This document shows positions 16,090 to 25,977 of a DNA stretch of 64,000 bases, piece by piece. The stretch spans positions 2,661,001 to 2,725,000 of the forward strand of contig NZ_CP136856.1 of NCBI RefSeq assembly GCF_033807535.1, written 5' to 3'. Position numbers and translations under genes: made by a program. Position 1 is the stretch's first letter, and the number at the start of each line of letters is the position of its first letter. The stretch comes from Oceanisphaera sp. IT1-181 (lineage in GTDB: Bacteria > Pseudomonadota > Gammaproteobacteria > Enterobacterales > Aeromonadaceae). Below the pieces are notes generated by a model that was not told the DNA's origin, searched no databases, and saw only the letters and a program-made list of their open reading frames with translations.

Positions 16090-17304
16090 ATGTATTCTGT
16101 AGATAAATCTCACAAGCTCGATAATGTTTGCTATGACATTCGTGGCCCAGTACACAAAGAAGCCCGTCGTTTAGAAGACGAAGGCCATCGTATTTTAAAG
16201 CTTAATATCGGTAACCCCGCCTCCTTTGGCTTTGATGCGCCAGAAGAACTATTAAAAGACGTAATAGTAAATTTGCCCACTAGCCAGGGCTACTGTGAGT
16301 CCAAAGGGCTGTTTTCGGCTCGTAAAGCCATCATGCAGTACTATCAGCAGAAAGGGCTGCGCACCGTCGACTTGGAAGATATCTACATCGGCAATGGCGT
16401 GTCTGAGCTGATCGTCATGGCCATGCAAGCGCTGCTGAATAACGGCGATGAAATTTTAGTGCCCTCTCCGGATTACCCGCTCTGGACCGCCGCCGTAAAC
16501 TTGTCTGGCGGTAAAGCCGTGCATTACTTATGTGATGAGCAAGCCGATTGGTATCCGGATTTAGACGATATTAAGTCTAAAATCAGCCCGCGCACCAAAG
16601 GTATAGTGCTGATCAACCCCAATAATCCGACCGGTGCCGTATATGGCAGTGAATTTTTGCTAGAAATAGTAGAAATTGCCCGCCAAAACAAGCTGATTAT
16701 TTTTGCCGACGAAATTTACGACAAAATCCTCTATGACGATGTAGCCCACCATTCGGTGTGCACCTTGTGTGACGATGTCTTGGTGGCCACTTTTAACGGC
16801 CTGTCAAAAAGCTACCGCGCCGCGGGCTTTCGCCAAGGTTGGATGCTGATCAGTGGCCCTAAGCATCAGGCAAAAGGCTATATCGAAGGCTTAGAAATGC
16901 TGTCCTCGATGCGCCTGTGCGCCAACGTGCCCATGCAGCATTCCATTCAAGCGGCATTAGGTGGCTATCAGAGCATTAATGAGCTGGTGTTGCCTGGTGG
17001 CCGATTGCGCCAGCAACGAGATCTTGCGTGGCAGTTACTGAATGATATTCCGGGTGTGTCTTGTGTGAAGCCCAAAGGCGCGATTTATATGTTTCCGCGC
17101 TTGGATCCTAAAGTCTATGCCATTAAAGACGACCAAAAGATGGTCTACGACTTACTACTGCAAGAAAAGATGCTAGTAGTACAAGGCACCGGCTTTAACT
17201 GGCCAACGCCGGATCACATTCGCATCGTGACCTTGCCGCGCGTTGAAGAATTAGAAGATGCCATCGGCCGCCTCGCCCGCTTCCTGAAGAATTATCAGCA
17301 GTAA
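16090..17304 (+). CDS. alaA: Alanine-synthesising aminotransferase AlaA
   Basis: This pyridoxal-phosphate enzyme moves the amino group of glutamate to pyruvate to make alanine. It is a 404-residue fold-type I aminotransferase (class I/II). The N-terminus KSHKLDNVCYDIRGPVHKEA is characteristic of AlaA (YfbQ). The PLP lysine lies in NGLSKSYRAAGFRQGW near residue 240. INPNNPTGAVY and the ADEIYD aspartate site are also present. The start at 16090 matches the conserved start of the family. The terminator at 17345 lies directly downstream and is shared with cls. Confidence 0.93.
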   Translation: MYSVDKSHKLDNVCYDIRGPVHKEARRLEDEGHRILKLNIGNPASFGFDAPEELLKDVIVNLPTSQGYCESKGLFSARKAIMQYYQQKGLRTVDLEDIYIGNGVSELIVMAMQALLNNGDEILVPSPDYPLWTAAVNLSGGKAVHYLCDEQADWYPDLDDIKSKISPRTKGIVLINPNNPTGAVYGSEFLLEIVEIARQNKLIIFADEIYDKILYDDVAHHSVCTLCDDVLVATFNGLSKSYRAAGFRQGWMLISGPKHQAKGYIEGLEMLSSMRLCANVPMQHSIQAALGGYQSINELVLPGGRLRQQRDLAWQLLNDIPGVSCVKPKGAIYMFPRLDPKVYAIKDDQKMVYDLLLQEKMLVVQGTGFNWPTPDHIRIVTLPRVEELEDAIGRLARFLKNYQQ

Positions 17305-17344
17305 AAAAGCCATACGCTATAAGCCGTAAGCTATACGTCAAATA

Positions 17345-17377
17345 AAAATACCGAGCCTGATGTAGGCTCGGTATTTT
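17345..17377. terminator. Bidirectional terminator between alaA and cls
   Basis: A perfect 13-bp stem AAAATACCGAGCC/GGCTCGGTATTTT with a 7-nt loop works on both strands for the two convergent genes. Confidence 0.92.
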
Positions 17378-17388
17378 TTGCTTACGAC

Positions 17389-17415
17389 GTAAAGCGTTCT
17401 ACGTAAGGCGTTTAC
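17389..17415 (+). repeat. Class A heptamer array overlapping the cls stop
   Basis: Units GTAAAGC, GTTCTAC, GTAAGGC and a partial GTTTAC run in the plus direction, downstream of alaA. They overlap the antisense side of the cls stop codon. Confidence 0.6.
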
Positions 17416-18869
17416 AGCAACGGACTCAACAGGTAAAAGAGGTTTTCTAGCACGCGTTTGCGCAAAGGGCGTTTTCGCCATTCCAGCCAAGAGACGCGCC
17501 GCGTTTCAGAGAGATAACTGTCAGCTAGGTGTAATAGCTCGCCCATGGCTTGGCCGTCATCAATCAGCAGGGTCATTTCAAAGTTTAGCCACAGACTGCG
17601 CTTATCTAAGTTCACCGTACCCACCAAGCCAAACTGATGGTCTACCAGCACGCACTTGGTATGTAACAGGCCTGCACCATAAAGGTGGATCTCAACGCCT
17701 GAGCGCAACAGTTCTTCAAAAAACGCATTACAGGCGTAATTCACCATGCGCGAGTCGTTTTTCTCCGGCAAGATTAATTGCACTTCTACGCCGCGATCCG
17801 CCGCCGAGCACAAGGCAGCGACCAGTGCATCGTCGGGCACAAAATAAGGCGTGATCAAAACGAGTCTGCGGCGCGCCTGATACACAGCTGTCAACAGACT
17901 TTGCTGAATAGCATCGCCGCCCATAAAAGGGCCTGATGGTAATAATTGTAATTTGAGCTGACTGTCTAGGCAGCTAATGGGGTGATATTCGAGTTGCTCG
18001 AGTAAGCGCTCACCGGTTTCCATTTCCCAATCCCAGACAAACAAGGACCAAAAAATCGGCACTATGGGCCCGCGAATACGCAGCATAATATCGACCCATT
18101 CTCCCACGCCGGCGCCTTGTTTAAAGCAGCTCGGATCCACCAAGTTCATGGAGCCGGTATAGGCCACATCATCATCAATTACCACTAACTTGCGATGCAT
18201 ACGCAAATCTTGGCGCTCAAACAATAATCTAAACGCACCCACGGGCAGCACTTCGACGACCTTAACGCCGGCTTGGCGCAACTTGCTCGGCCAGGGGCTA
18301 CGAAAAAAGTTGGCACTGCCCACTGAATCCAGTAATAAACGGCAATCCACACCACGGGCCGCCGCGTCCATTAATTCAGTAGCGATATCATCGGCGCGCC
18401 CACCCGCATGCCAGATATAAAACTCTAAATAACAGGAGCTGCGTGCATTGCGAATGTCATCTTGTAATGCCCCTAAAATACGCCCTGGCTCTTCCAATAA
18501 ATGCATGGCATTGCCGCTCAGCATCGGCATATTAAGGCGCGCTTTAACCAGCTCATAAATGGGCAGCGCCGGCTCGCTCACCTCAAACGACTGCCCAGGA
18601 AAGCGGCTGACCAGCACGTTTATCCAATCTGCGTAGGGCTTATACATGGCTTTAGCACGCTCGGCGCGTTTGCGACCTAAGCGCACTTCGCCAAGCAAGA
18701 TATAGGTGGCCACGCCTAAAATGGGGATCGCATAAATCAGCGCCAGCCAGGCCAAAGACACGCCCACTGGGCGGCGTTTCATCACTACCCTAAAGGTCAC
18801 GCCGAGCACTAAGCTGGTGTGGGCCAGAAATAACAGCCAACCGAGCGCGGTGTAAATATAATCAGTCAA
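17412..18869 (-). CDS. cls: Cardiolipin synthase
   Basis: This inner-membrane phospholipase D-superfamily enzyme condenses two phosphatidylglycerols into cardiolipin. Two N-terminal membrane helices (about residues 5-25 and 37-57) are followed by two HxKxxxxD motifs: HRKLVVIDD near residue 225 and HTKCVLVD near 402, each followed by the usual GS/GT-N motif (TGSMNL, VGTVNLD). Length (485) and membrane topology fit ClsA rather than ClsB or ClsC. The start at 18869 gives MTDYIYTALGWLLFLAHT, entering the first helix. It is convergent with alaA. Confidence 0.93.
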   Translation of the reverse strand: MTDYIYTALGWLLFLAHTSLVLGVTFRVVMKRRPVGVSLAWLALIYAIPILGVATYILLGEVRLGRKRAERAKAMYKPYADWINVLVSRFPGQSFEVSEPALPIYELVKARLNMPMLSGNAMHLLEEPGRILGALQDDIRNARSSCYLEFYIWHAGGRADDIATELMDAAARGVDCRLLLDSVGSANFFRSPWPSKLRQAGVKVVEVLPVGAFRLLFERQDLRMHRKLVVIDDDVAYTGSMNLVDPSCFKQGAGVGEWVDIMLRIRGPIVPIFWSLFVWDWEMETGERLLEQLEYHPISCLDSQLKLQLLPSGPFMGGDAIQQSLLTAVYQARRRLVLITPYFVPDDALVAALCSAADRGVEVQLILPEKNDSRMVNYACNAFFEELLRSGVEIHLYGAGLLHTKCVLVDHQFGLVGTVNLDKRSLWLNFEMTLLIDDGQAMGELLHLADSYLSETRRVSWLEWRKRPLRKRVLENLFYLLSPLL

Positions 18870-18956
18870 AAATGGCTTGCTCCTGTTAAGTGAGACGGTG
18901 CAGACTAGCGACTGCCGTAATAAAGGTACAGAAAATTAAGGGGAGGATACAGACCG

Positions 18957-19502
18957 ATGAAAATTATAATGTTTTTACTGATACTTGCCACCAGTGGCGG
19001 CGCATGGGCTCAAGCACTGACGCTCAGCGAGCAGCAATTAAATCAGGGCCTGAATCAACAACTAGGTAAAGAGTTTCCCTTAGGTCTCGGCTCTTGGTTG
19101 TCGGCTAAGGTGAAAATGCAGGACGTGAAAGTGGAGCTGGGTCGCCAATCACCTGATAAGGCGCGGGTGCTGGGCCAAGCCTTAATCACGCTTAATCAAG
19201 GCCAAAACCGCTACCACTGGGACATAGCCGGCGATTTTAATGCCCGGCCTCGTTACGATAACGAGCAAGGCGCGCTGTTTTTAGATGAGTTTGAACTGCT
19301 CAATTACCAATTAAATGAGGGAAGCAGCTCGCCTCAAGCACGCTTTATGCTGCCCATGTTACTGCAAGCACTCACCGGTTATCTGTCGCAATATCCGGTA
19401 TATACGCTCGATGACAACGACCCTTTACAGCGCCAATTAAAAAGCCAGCCTCTGAGCTTAGAGATAACCCCCGGCCAAGTTTCCTTATTCAGCGTCAACT
19501 AA
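18957..19502 (+). CDS. DUF1439 (YceB-like) exported protein
   Basis: This 181-residue protein has a signal peptide of about 18-20 residues (MKIIMFLLILATSGGAWAQA). The rest matches the DUF1439/YceB family, whose members are periplasm-facing proteins of unclear function with a lipid-binding-like fold. E. coli YceB is a lipoprotein, but here no cysteine follows the signal, so the mature protein should be soluble or cleaved by signal peptidase I. GGGGAGGA upstream supports the ATG at 18957. It is divergent from cls and shares a terminator with purL. Confidence 0.7.
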   Translation: MKIIMFLLILATSGGAWAQALTLSEQQLNQGLNQQLGKEFPLGLGSWLSAKVKMQDVKVELGRQSPDKARVLGQALITLNQGQNRYHWDIAGDFNARPRYDNEQGALFLDEFELLNYQLNEGSSSPQARFMLPMLLQALTGYLSQYPVYTLDDNDPLQRQLKSQPLSLEITPGQVSLFSVN

Positions 19503-19600
19503 TGGCGCAAAGCGTCGAATAGATGCTCCCGCGCTGTAAGCCTGCCTTATGCTCCACAGCCCAAGCCTGCGCCTGAACCAAAATATAGACTCACATAGAA

Positions 19601-19634
19601 AATAACAAGCCCGCATCAAAGCGGGCTTGTTATT
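19601..19634. terminator. Bidirectional terminator between DUF1439 gene and purL
   Basis: A perfect 14-bp stem AATAACAAGCCCGC/GCGGGCTTGTTATT with a 6-nt loop serves the two convergent genes. Confidence 0.92.
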
Positions 19635-19669
19635 ATTCGTAGTAGCTTAAAAATTTAGACTTAAGCTGC

Positions 19670-22600
19670 CTAGCCGATGTGCTTGCGGGCATTACGGAAC
19701 ATGCGCATCCAAGCGCCGTCTTCCGCCCACTCGTCTGGGTGCCACGAGTTAGCAACGGTGCGGAACACCCGCTCCGGATGCGGCATCATGATGGTCACGC
19801 GACCGTCGGTATTGCTTAAGCCAGTAATACCGTTCGCCGAACCGTTAGGGTTAAACGGATACTGCTCTGTGCTTTGTCCCTGATGATCCACGAACCGCAG
19901 CGCCACTGTGCCGCTGGCTTCGATGGCATTTACGTCCGCATTCAAGGTTTGAATACGACCTTCACCGTGAGATACCGCAATCGGCATGCGAGAGCCGACC
20001 ATGCCCGATAAGAATAGGCTTGGGGATTCTTGTACTTCCACCAAGCTAAAGCGTGCTTCAAAACGCTCGGACTGGTTGCGTACAAAATCCGGCCAGTGTG
20101 CAGCACCCGGGATCAGGTCGCGCAGGCGAGATAACATCTGACAGCCGTTACACACACCCAGCGCAATGGCGTCTTCCCGCGCAAAGAAGGCGGCAAACTG
20201 CGCGCGCAAGGCTTCGTTAAACAGCACCGACTTAGCCCAACCACCGCCAGCACCTAAGACGTCGCCGTAAGAGAAGCCACCACAGGCGACCATGCCGGCA
20301 AACTCATCTAAGCGGTAACGACCACTTTGTAAGTCGCTCATATGCACGTCCACGGCGGCAAAACCGGCGCGGTCAAAGGCGGCGGCCATTTCCACGTGGG
20401 AGTTGACACCTTGCTCACGCAAAATCGCCATCCGCGGCTGCACACCTTTAGCAATAAAGGGCGCGGCTATGTCTTGTTTAGGGTCGAAGCTCAAACTTAC
20501 AGACAAGCCTGGGTTGTCCGCATCCAACTGGGCGGCAAATTCGGCTTTGGCAGACTCAGGGTTATCACGCAGGGTTTGCATCTGAAAGCTGGTTTCAGAC
20601 CACAAACGGCGCAGTTCAACCCGCGACTCGCTGTACAACTCTTTGCCCGCAAAGGCGAAGCGCACTTGGTTATCCGAGTTCGGCTTACCCACGACATGAC
20701 TGCAGGCGGCCAAACCATGACCGGCTAAGCAGGTTAATACGGCTTCTTTGTCTGCTTGACGCACTTGCAGCACGGCACCTAACTCTTCGTTAAACAAGCT
20801 CGCTAAGTGATCTGCACCTAAGGAGTCCAGCTCGATATCTAAACCGGTGTTGCCGGCAAATGCCATCTCCGCCAAGGTGGCAAATAAGCCGCCGTCGCCG
20901 CGGTCGTGATAGGCCAGTAACTTTTTATCGGCCACCAAGGTTTGGATGGCGTAGAAGAAGTTCTTCAGCTGAGCTGGGTTATCCAAATCAGCCGGTGTGT
21001 CACCTAACTGACGATACACTTGTGCCAAGGCAGACGCACCGAGGCGATTTTTGCCGTTACCTAAGTCAATCAGGATCAGGTTGGTGTCGCCAAGATCGGT
21101 ACGCAACCAAGGGGTAATGGTGTTGCGCACATCACTGACGCGGGCAAAGGCGGTGATCACCAAAGACAAAGGCGAAGTCACTGATTTCTCAACGCCCTCC
21201 TCCGTCCAGCTGGTCTTCATCGACATGGAGTCTTTGCCCACCGGTATGGTAAGTTCTAACTCAGGGCACAGCTCTTCGCCGACCGCTTTCACCGCTGCAT
21301 ACAAACCTGCATCTTCACCTGGGTGACCGGCGGCGGACATCCAGTTAGCAGATAGCTTGATGTTTTTCAGCTCGCCAATTTGAGTGGCTGCAATATTGGT
21401 GATGGCTTCTGCCACTGCTAGGCGTGCCGAAGCCGCATAGTCGAGCAGTGCCACGGGTGCGCGCTCGCCCAGCGACATGGCTTCACCGGCATAGGTATCG
21501 TAGCTGGCGGCGGTGACCGCGCAGTCGGCTACCGGTACCTGCCAAGGGCCAACCATTTGGTCGCGGGCCACTAAACCGGTCACAGTGCGGTCACCGATAG
21601 TAATCAAGAAGCTTTTATCGGCCACGGTCGGCAGCGTCAGCACGCGCTCGGCGGCGTCTTGGATGGTGATATTGCTTAAATCCAGTGCAGGGCTGTGATG
21701 GCGAGCCGTAGCTGCGTCACGCTGCATCTTAGGCGCTTTGCCCAACAGCACGTCCAGCGGCATATCAATCGGCTGATTATCAAAGTGTGTATCGTGCAAG
21801 CTTAAGTGACGCTCATTGGTGGCTTCACCCACCACCGCGAACGGGGCGCGCTCGCGACGACAAATGGCTTCAAATTCGGCCAAACGCTCAGGGGCGACCG
21901 ACATCACGTAGCGCTCTTGCGACTCGTTACACCAGATTTGCAGCGGGCTCATGCCCGGCTCGTCATTGGGAATATCGCGCAGCTCAAAACGACCACCGCG
22001 ATTGGCGTCATTCACCAGCTCTGGCATGGCGTTTGATAAACCGCCGGCACCCACGTCGTGAATAAACTGAATCGGGTTGTTATCACCCATGGCCCAGCAG
22101 CGGTCGATCACTTCCTGGCAGCGGCGCTCCATTTCTGGGTTTTCACGCTGTACCGAGGCAAAATCCAGATTCTCACAAGACTCACCAGAAGCCATACTTG
22201 AGGCTGCACCGCCGCCCAAACCGATATTCATGGCCGGGCCGCCCAGTACGATCAGCTTGGCACCGACGGTGATTTCACCTTTTTGTACGTGCTCGGCGCG
22301 AATATTACCCAAACCACCGGCCAACATGATTGGCTTATGATAGCCGCGCACTTCTTCGCCGTTAAAGCTGGAGACTTTTTCTTCGAAGGTACGGAAATAA
22401 CCGAGCAAGGCCGGGCGACCAAATTCGTTATTAAAGGCAGCACCACCCAGTGGACCTTCGATCATGATGTCCAAGGCGCTGACGATGCGCTCTGGCTTAC
22501 CAAAATCGTGTTCCCACGGGCGCGCGTAGTTAGGTATTTTCAGGTTAGACACACTGAAACCTACTAAGCCAGCTTTGGGCTTAGAGCCGCGACCAGTCGC

Positions 22601-23560
22601 ACCTTCATCACGAATTTCACCGCCAGAGCCGGTGGCAGCACCGGAGAAAGGGGCGATCGCCGTCGGGTGGTTATGGGTTTCGACCTTCATCAAGATATGA
22701 ATATCTTCTTGATGGTAATCGTATTCACCGGACTCAGGCTTAGCAAAGAAGCGACCGGCCTTGGAGCCTTCCATGACGGCGGCGTTATCTTTATAAGCAG
22801 ACAACACCTGCTCGGGTACTAATTTGTGGGTGTTCTTGATCATGCTAAACAGCGACTTAGGCTGCTCGACGCCGTCTATGGTCCAGTCGGCGTTAAAAAT
22901 CTTATGACGACAGTGCTCAGAGTTTGCTTGGGCAAACATATAGAGCTCAATGTCGTTGGGGTTACGGCCTAAGCCGCTAAAACCCTCAAACAGATAGTCG
23001 ATTTCATCTTCGGCCAATGCCAGCCCTAAGCGCAGGTTGGCTTCGACTAAGGCATTACGGCCTTGAGCCAGAATATCCACTGAGCTGACCGGTGCCGGCT
23101 CAGCTTGAGCAAACAAGCAAGCTGCGTCTTCGAGTGCGCCAAAGGTCGCTTCGGTCATGCGGTCGAACAACAAGCCTTTAATGGCTTCCAGTTCGGCGCC
23201 GCTTGGCGCTTGGGTAAAGCGTAAGTAATAGCAAATACCGCGCTCAATACGTTGCACCTGATGCAGGCCGCAGTTATGGGCAATGTCGGTGGCTTTCGTC
23301 GACCAAGGGGAAAGCGTGCCGGGTCTTGGCGTAACCAATACCAGCAAGCTGTCAGCGGCGGGCACTATGCCTTGGGCTGGGCTGTCGAGTAAGTCGATGA
23401 GGGTGTTGCGAGTGTCCGCCTCGAGGTTGGCGTTCAGGGCAACAAAGTGTACGTATTCGGTTTCAATCTCAGCCAGCGGTAAGGCCAGTTGCTGAGCTTG
23501 GCGAACCAAGGCTTGGGTTCTAAAACCGGACAAGGCGGGTAAGCCGCGCAGTATTTCCAT
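19670..23560 (-). CDS. purL: Phosphoribosylformylglycinamidine synthase
   Basis: PurL converts FGAR, glutamine and ATP to FGAM in the fourth step of purine synthesis. It is the large single-chain gammaproteobacterial form (1296 residues from this start). The N-terminal PurS-like part is followed by two AIR-synthase-like halves (glycine-rich ATP-binding regions such as HDVGAGGLSNAMPELV and DRGDGGLFATLAEMA) and a C-terminal class I glutamine amidotransferase. The catalytic cysteine is in GVCNGCQM and the histidine in MMPHPERVFR. The frame stays open to 23644, but MEILRGLPALSG (ATG at 23560) is the normal start, and the 28 extra residues look untranslated. The 343-bp gap to mltF shows no other feature. 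Confidence 0.97.
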   Translation of the reverse strand: MEILRGLPALSGFRTQALVRQAQQLALPLAEIETEYVHFVALNANLEADTRNTLIDLLDSPAQGIVPAADSLLVLVTPRPGTLSPWSTKATDIAHNCGLHQVQRIERGICYYLRFTQAPSGAELEAIKGLLFDRMTEATFGALEDAACLFAQAEPAPVSSVDILAQGRNALVEANLRLGLALAEDEIDYLFEGFSGLGRNPNDIELYMFAQANSEHCRHKIFNADWTIDGVEQPKSLFSMIKNTHKLVPEQVLSAYKDNAAVMEGSKAGRFFAKPESGEYDYHQEDIHILMKVETHNHPTAIAPFSGAATGSGGEIRDEGATGRGSKPKAGLVGFSVSNLKIPNYARPWEHDFGKPERIVSALDIMIEGPLGGAAFNNEFGRPALLGYFRTFEEKVSSFNGEEVRGYHKPIMLAGGLGNIRAEHVQKGEITVGAKLIVLGGPAMNIGLGGGAASSMASGESCENLDFASVQRENPEMERRCQEVIDRCWAMGDNNPIQFIHDVGAGGLSNAMPELVNDANRGGRFELRDIPNDEPGMSPLQIWCNESQERYVMSVAPERLAEFEAICRRERAPFAVVGEATNERHLSLHDTHFDNQPIDMPLDVLLGKAPKMQRDAATARHHSPALDLSNITIQDAAERVLTLPTVADKSFLITIGDRTVTGLVARDQMVGPWQVPVADCAVTAASYDTYAGEAMSLGERAPVALLDYAASARLAVAEAITNIAATQIGELKNIKLSANWMSAAGHPGEDAGLYAAVKAVGEELCPELELTIPVGKDSMSMKTSWTEEGVEKSVTSPLSLVITAFARVSDVRNTITPWLRTDLGDTNLILIDLGNGKNRLGASALAQVYRQLGDTPADLDNPAQLKNFFYAIQTLVADKKLLAYHDRGDGGLFATLAEMAFAGNTGLDIELDSLGADHLASLFNEELGAVLQVRQADKEAVLTCLAGHGLAACSHVVGKPNSDNQVRFAFAGKELYSESRVELRRLWSETSFQMQTLRDNPESAKAEFAAQLDADNPGLSVSLSFDPKQDIAAPFIAKGVQPRMAILREQGVNSHVEMAAAFDRAGFAAVDVHMSDLQSGRYRLDEFAGMVACGGFSYGDVLGAGGGWAKSVLFNEALRAQFAAFFAREDAIALGVCNGCQMLSRLRDLIPGAAHWPDFVRNQSERFEARFSLVEVQESPSLFLSGMVGSRMPIAVSHGEGRIQTLNADVNAIEASGTVALRFVDHQGQSTEQYPFNPNGSANGITGLSNTDGRVTIMMPHPERVFRTVANSWHPDEWAEDGAWMRMFRNARKHIG

Positions 23561-23903
23561 AGTGGCAATTCTCAAAGCTGAGTGAATGGGGGGATGAGAA
23601 GTTGCGCTATTATAGGTTTCCCCTCCTGCTCTGTCGACGCCCATTTATGAGGCCGCGTATTAAGGCTTCACTTAAGGCTCAGCCCTTAATTTAGTAACGC
23701 AGTGATTTACCCGATGCAGCTTGCCAAGTTCTGACGCCCCGCCTATAAGGAACAGTGATTTATTAGCGGCCGTTTCTCGGGAGCCAAAGCCGACATAACC
23801 AGCAACCAAGTCGTTAAATCATAGCTTTTGCTAAGTTAATGAATAAAGTTCTGCGCTGATAAGCCACAGCTGGCCTGACGCAAGCTGCAACTTCTGTTAT
23901 AAA

Positions 23904-25343
23904 ATGGCCACAGTGCAACATGAGGGTCGGCTTTTGCGCCAAGTATTATTATCCACACTGCTATTAATAAGCCTGATGCTACAGGGCTGTGATAACGCTG
24001 AGCCTAACAGCAATCAACTAGAACATATTCAAGCCCGTGGCCAACTGCGAGTGGGCACCTTGTATCATCCACTTTATTACTTTTTGCGCGATGGCCAGCA
24101 AGAAGGCTTGGATTATGAGCTGGCCTCTCAGTTTGCTCACTCTCTGGGGGTTGAGCTGTCCATGGTGCCCGCTTATAACTTAAATGCGTTATTTGCCCTG
24201 TTAGACTCAGGAGAAGTAGACATGCTGGCGGCGGGTCTTGCCAATACCGCGGCGCGGCGCCAGCATTATCGCTTTAGCCCCAGCTACTATCATATTGCGC
24301 ACACCTTGGTGCATCGCAAAGGCACCCGTAAGCCGCTGAATGTGAGTCAAATCGACGGCACTATTTCGGTGCTTGCAGGTTCTAGCCAAGCCCAGTCCTT
24401 ATATCAATTACAACAAGAGCTACCCGAGCTGCAGTGGGAACCACGCTATGATGCAGACGAAGAAGACTTATTGCGCCAAGTGGCCGAAAATAGCACCGAC
24501 TACACAATGGTAGCCGATATTTTATTGGCCAGAACCCAGCGCTATTACCCGAATATTGAGGCAGCCTTTACGCTAGGCGAGCCGCAGTCCGTGGCTTGGA
24601 TGTGGGATAAACGCGCCGACGACAGTGCACTTGGCGCCATGCTGGATTTTTTTGCCGAGCAAGCTGACAGTGGCGCCTTGGCGCGCTTACATGAGAAATA
24701 CTTTGGTCATATACAGCACTTTGATTATGTGGATACTCGCACCTTCTTAAGCCGCATAGACACCTTATTGCCGCGCTATCAGCCGTTGTTTGAGCGCCAT
24801 GCGGGCGAGCTGGATTGGCGGTTATTGGCGGCCATGAGCTATCAAGAGTCACACTGGGATCCGAATGCCGAGTCTTATACCGGCGTACGAGGTATGATGA
24901 TGCTGACTGAAGATACTGCCAAAATGGTGGGAGTCACAAACCGACTGGATGCGGAGCAAAGTATTCGCGGGGGTGCCCAATATTTAGCCTCGTTAATGGG
25001 CCGCTTACCGGATTCAATACCTGAGAGCGAGCGAGTCTGGTTTGCGCTGGCGTCCTACAATATCGGCTTAGGTCATGTGCTGGATGTGCGCCGCCTCACT
25101 CAACAATTAGGCCAAGACCCCGATACTTGGGCACAAGTGAAAGTCAATTTACCGCTGCTGCATCAACCTAAGTGGTACAGTCAAACACGCTATGGTTATG
25201 CGCGGGGCCGAGAAACCAAACAGTTTGTAAATAATATTCGCCAGTATTATCAAAGCTTGCTCTGGCAAGATAATGCTCGCACCGACTCGAGCCAAAGCGC
25301 GCAAACAGAGCCGGTTAGCCCTCCGTCTCTGCCGGAGTCATAA
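23904..25343 (+). CDS. mltF: Membrane-bound lytic murein transglycosylase F
   Basis: MltF cleaves peptidoglycan glycan strands to 1,6-anhydro-muropeptides. The N-terminus is a signal sequence with a lipobox ending LMLQGC (Cys near residue 28), predicting a lipoprotein. Residues about 40-265 form a periplasmic solute-binding-like domain (GQLRVGTLYHPLYY, GLDYELASQFA). Residues about 285-455 are the SLT catalytic domain with the glutamate in AAMSYQESHWDPNA, followed by GVRGMMMLT and YNIGLGHV. The 479 residues match the family. The upstream gap contains its promoter; no operon partner is seen. Confidence 0.94.
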   Translation: MATVQHEGRLLRQVLLSTLLLISLMLQGCDNAEPNSNQLEHIQARGQLRVGTLYHPLYYFLRDGQQEGLDYELASQFAHSLGVELSMVPAYNLNALFALLDSGEVDMLAAGLANTAARRQHYRFSPSYYHIAHTLVHRKGTRKPLNVSQIDGTISVLAGSSQAQSLYQLQQELPELQWEPRYDADEEDLLRQVAENSTDYTMVADILLARTQRYYPNIEAAFTLGEPQSVAWMWDKRADDSALGAMLDFFAEQADSGALARLHEKYFGHIQHFDYVDTRTFLSRIDTLLPRYQPLFERHAGELDWRLLAAMSYQESHWDPNAESYTGVRGMMMLTEDTAKMVGVTNRLDAEQSIRGGAQYLASLMGRLPDSIPESERVWFALASYNIGLGHVLDVRRLTQQLGQDPDTWAQVKVNLPLLHQPKWYSQTRYGYARGRETKQFVNNIRQYYQSLLWQDNARTDSSQSAQTEPVSPPSLPES

Positions 25344-25507
25344 TAAAAAGTCACAACCAAGAGCCAGAATAAATAACCGTAAGAAAGAATCGTAATAGAG
25401 AGCCGTAATCAAAATGTCACTTTACCTTAGGTAACAGCTGAGATTTACTACCCTCCCACACACAGCGCAGACCATCAGTCAGCGCGACCGCCATATAAGG
25501 ACCTAGG

Positions 25508-25675
25508 ATGCAAAAGCGAAAGTATAGTGTATTAAAACAGCGTAAAACCGTTGGGTCTTCGCGGCGCAATATTTTATTACAAAAAGTACGGCGCAAAATA
25601 CTGCGCCGTAATAACGCCTACTTTCTGACTAGCCAAGATCACAGCGATCACTCAACGCCTGTAGCAACTGTATAA
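25508..25675 (+). CDS. Candidate small basic protein, 55 residues
   Basis: I do not recognise this frame. It begins MQKRKYSVLKQRK and has about 14 Lys/Arg among the first 34 residues, then a polar His/Ser/Asp/Thr tail. TAAGGA lies six bases before the ATG, a good ribosome site. A 9-bp perfect stem TACGGCGCA/TGCGCCGTA (25587-25610) is inside the frame, so the signal may instead be a structured RNA or repeat. The strong basic bias would fit a nucleic-acid-binding microprotein. It stands alone between mltF and the universal stress gene. Treat it as a candidate only. Confidence 0.35.
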   Translation: MQKRKYSVLKQRKTVGSSRRNILLQKVRRKILRRNNAYFLTSQDHSDHSTPVATV

Positions 25676-25791
25676 GCGCAGGCGTAAGTACCGGTGTAAG
25701 TGCAGCAGTAAGAAAAAATTGAATCTAAAAATAGCCCCCAGCTATATAAAAAGCAGATAAAAAAACTAGATTTAAAGATTTGAGACTTCTT

Positions 25792-25906
25792 CGCCACGGA
25801 AGATGAAGATAAGACAAAAACAGACCATTTATGAGTCAATGCGCTTACAATAGATAAGCATTTTGGGCGTTATTTTGTCGTTATGCTTCCGTGTATTCCG
25901 TGGCAA
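25792..25906 (+). repeat. CCACGGAA inverted-repeat element, short copy
   Basis: The left end GCCACGGAAGATGAAG and right end TTCCGTGTATTCCGTGGC form an imperfect inverted repeat 115 bp across. This copy lacks the GATCAGATC block found in the copies at 15044 and 51232. The rest of 25344-25977 holds only the candidate small gene and a two-unit class B repeat at 25920-25933. Confidence 0.75.
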
Positions 25907-25977
25907 AAATAGGTTTATCTTTAGCTCGGCGTTATGTCTCCACCATTAACAGATTCCACGATTAACGGATTCTTTTG

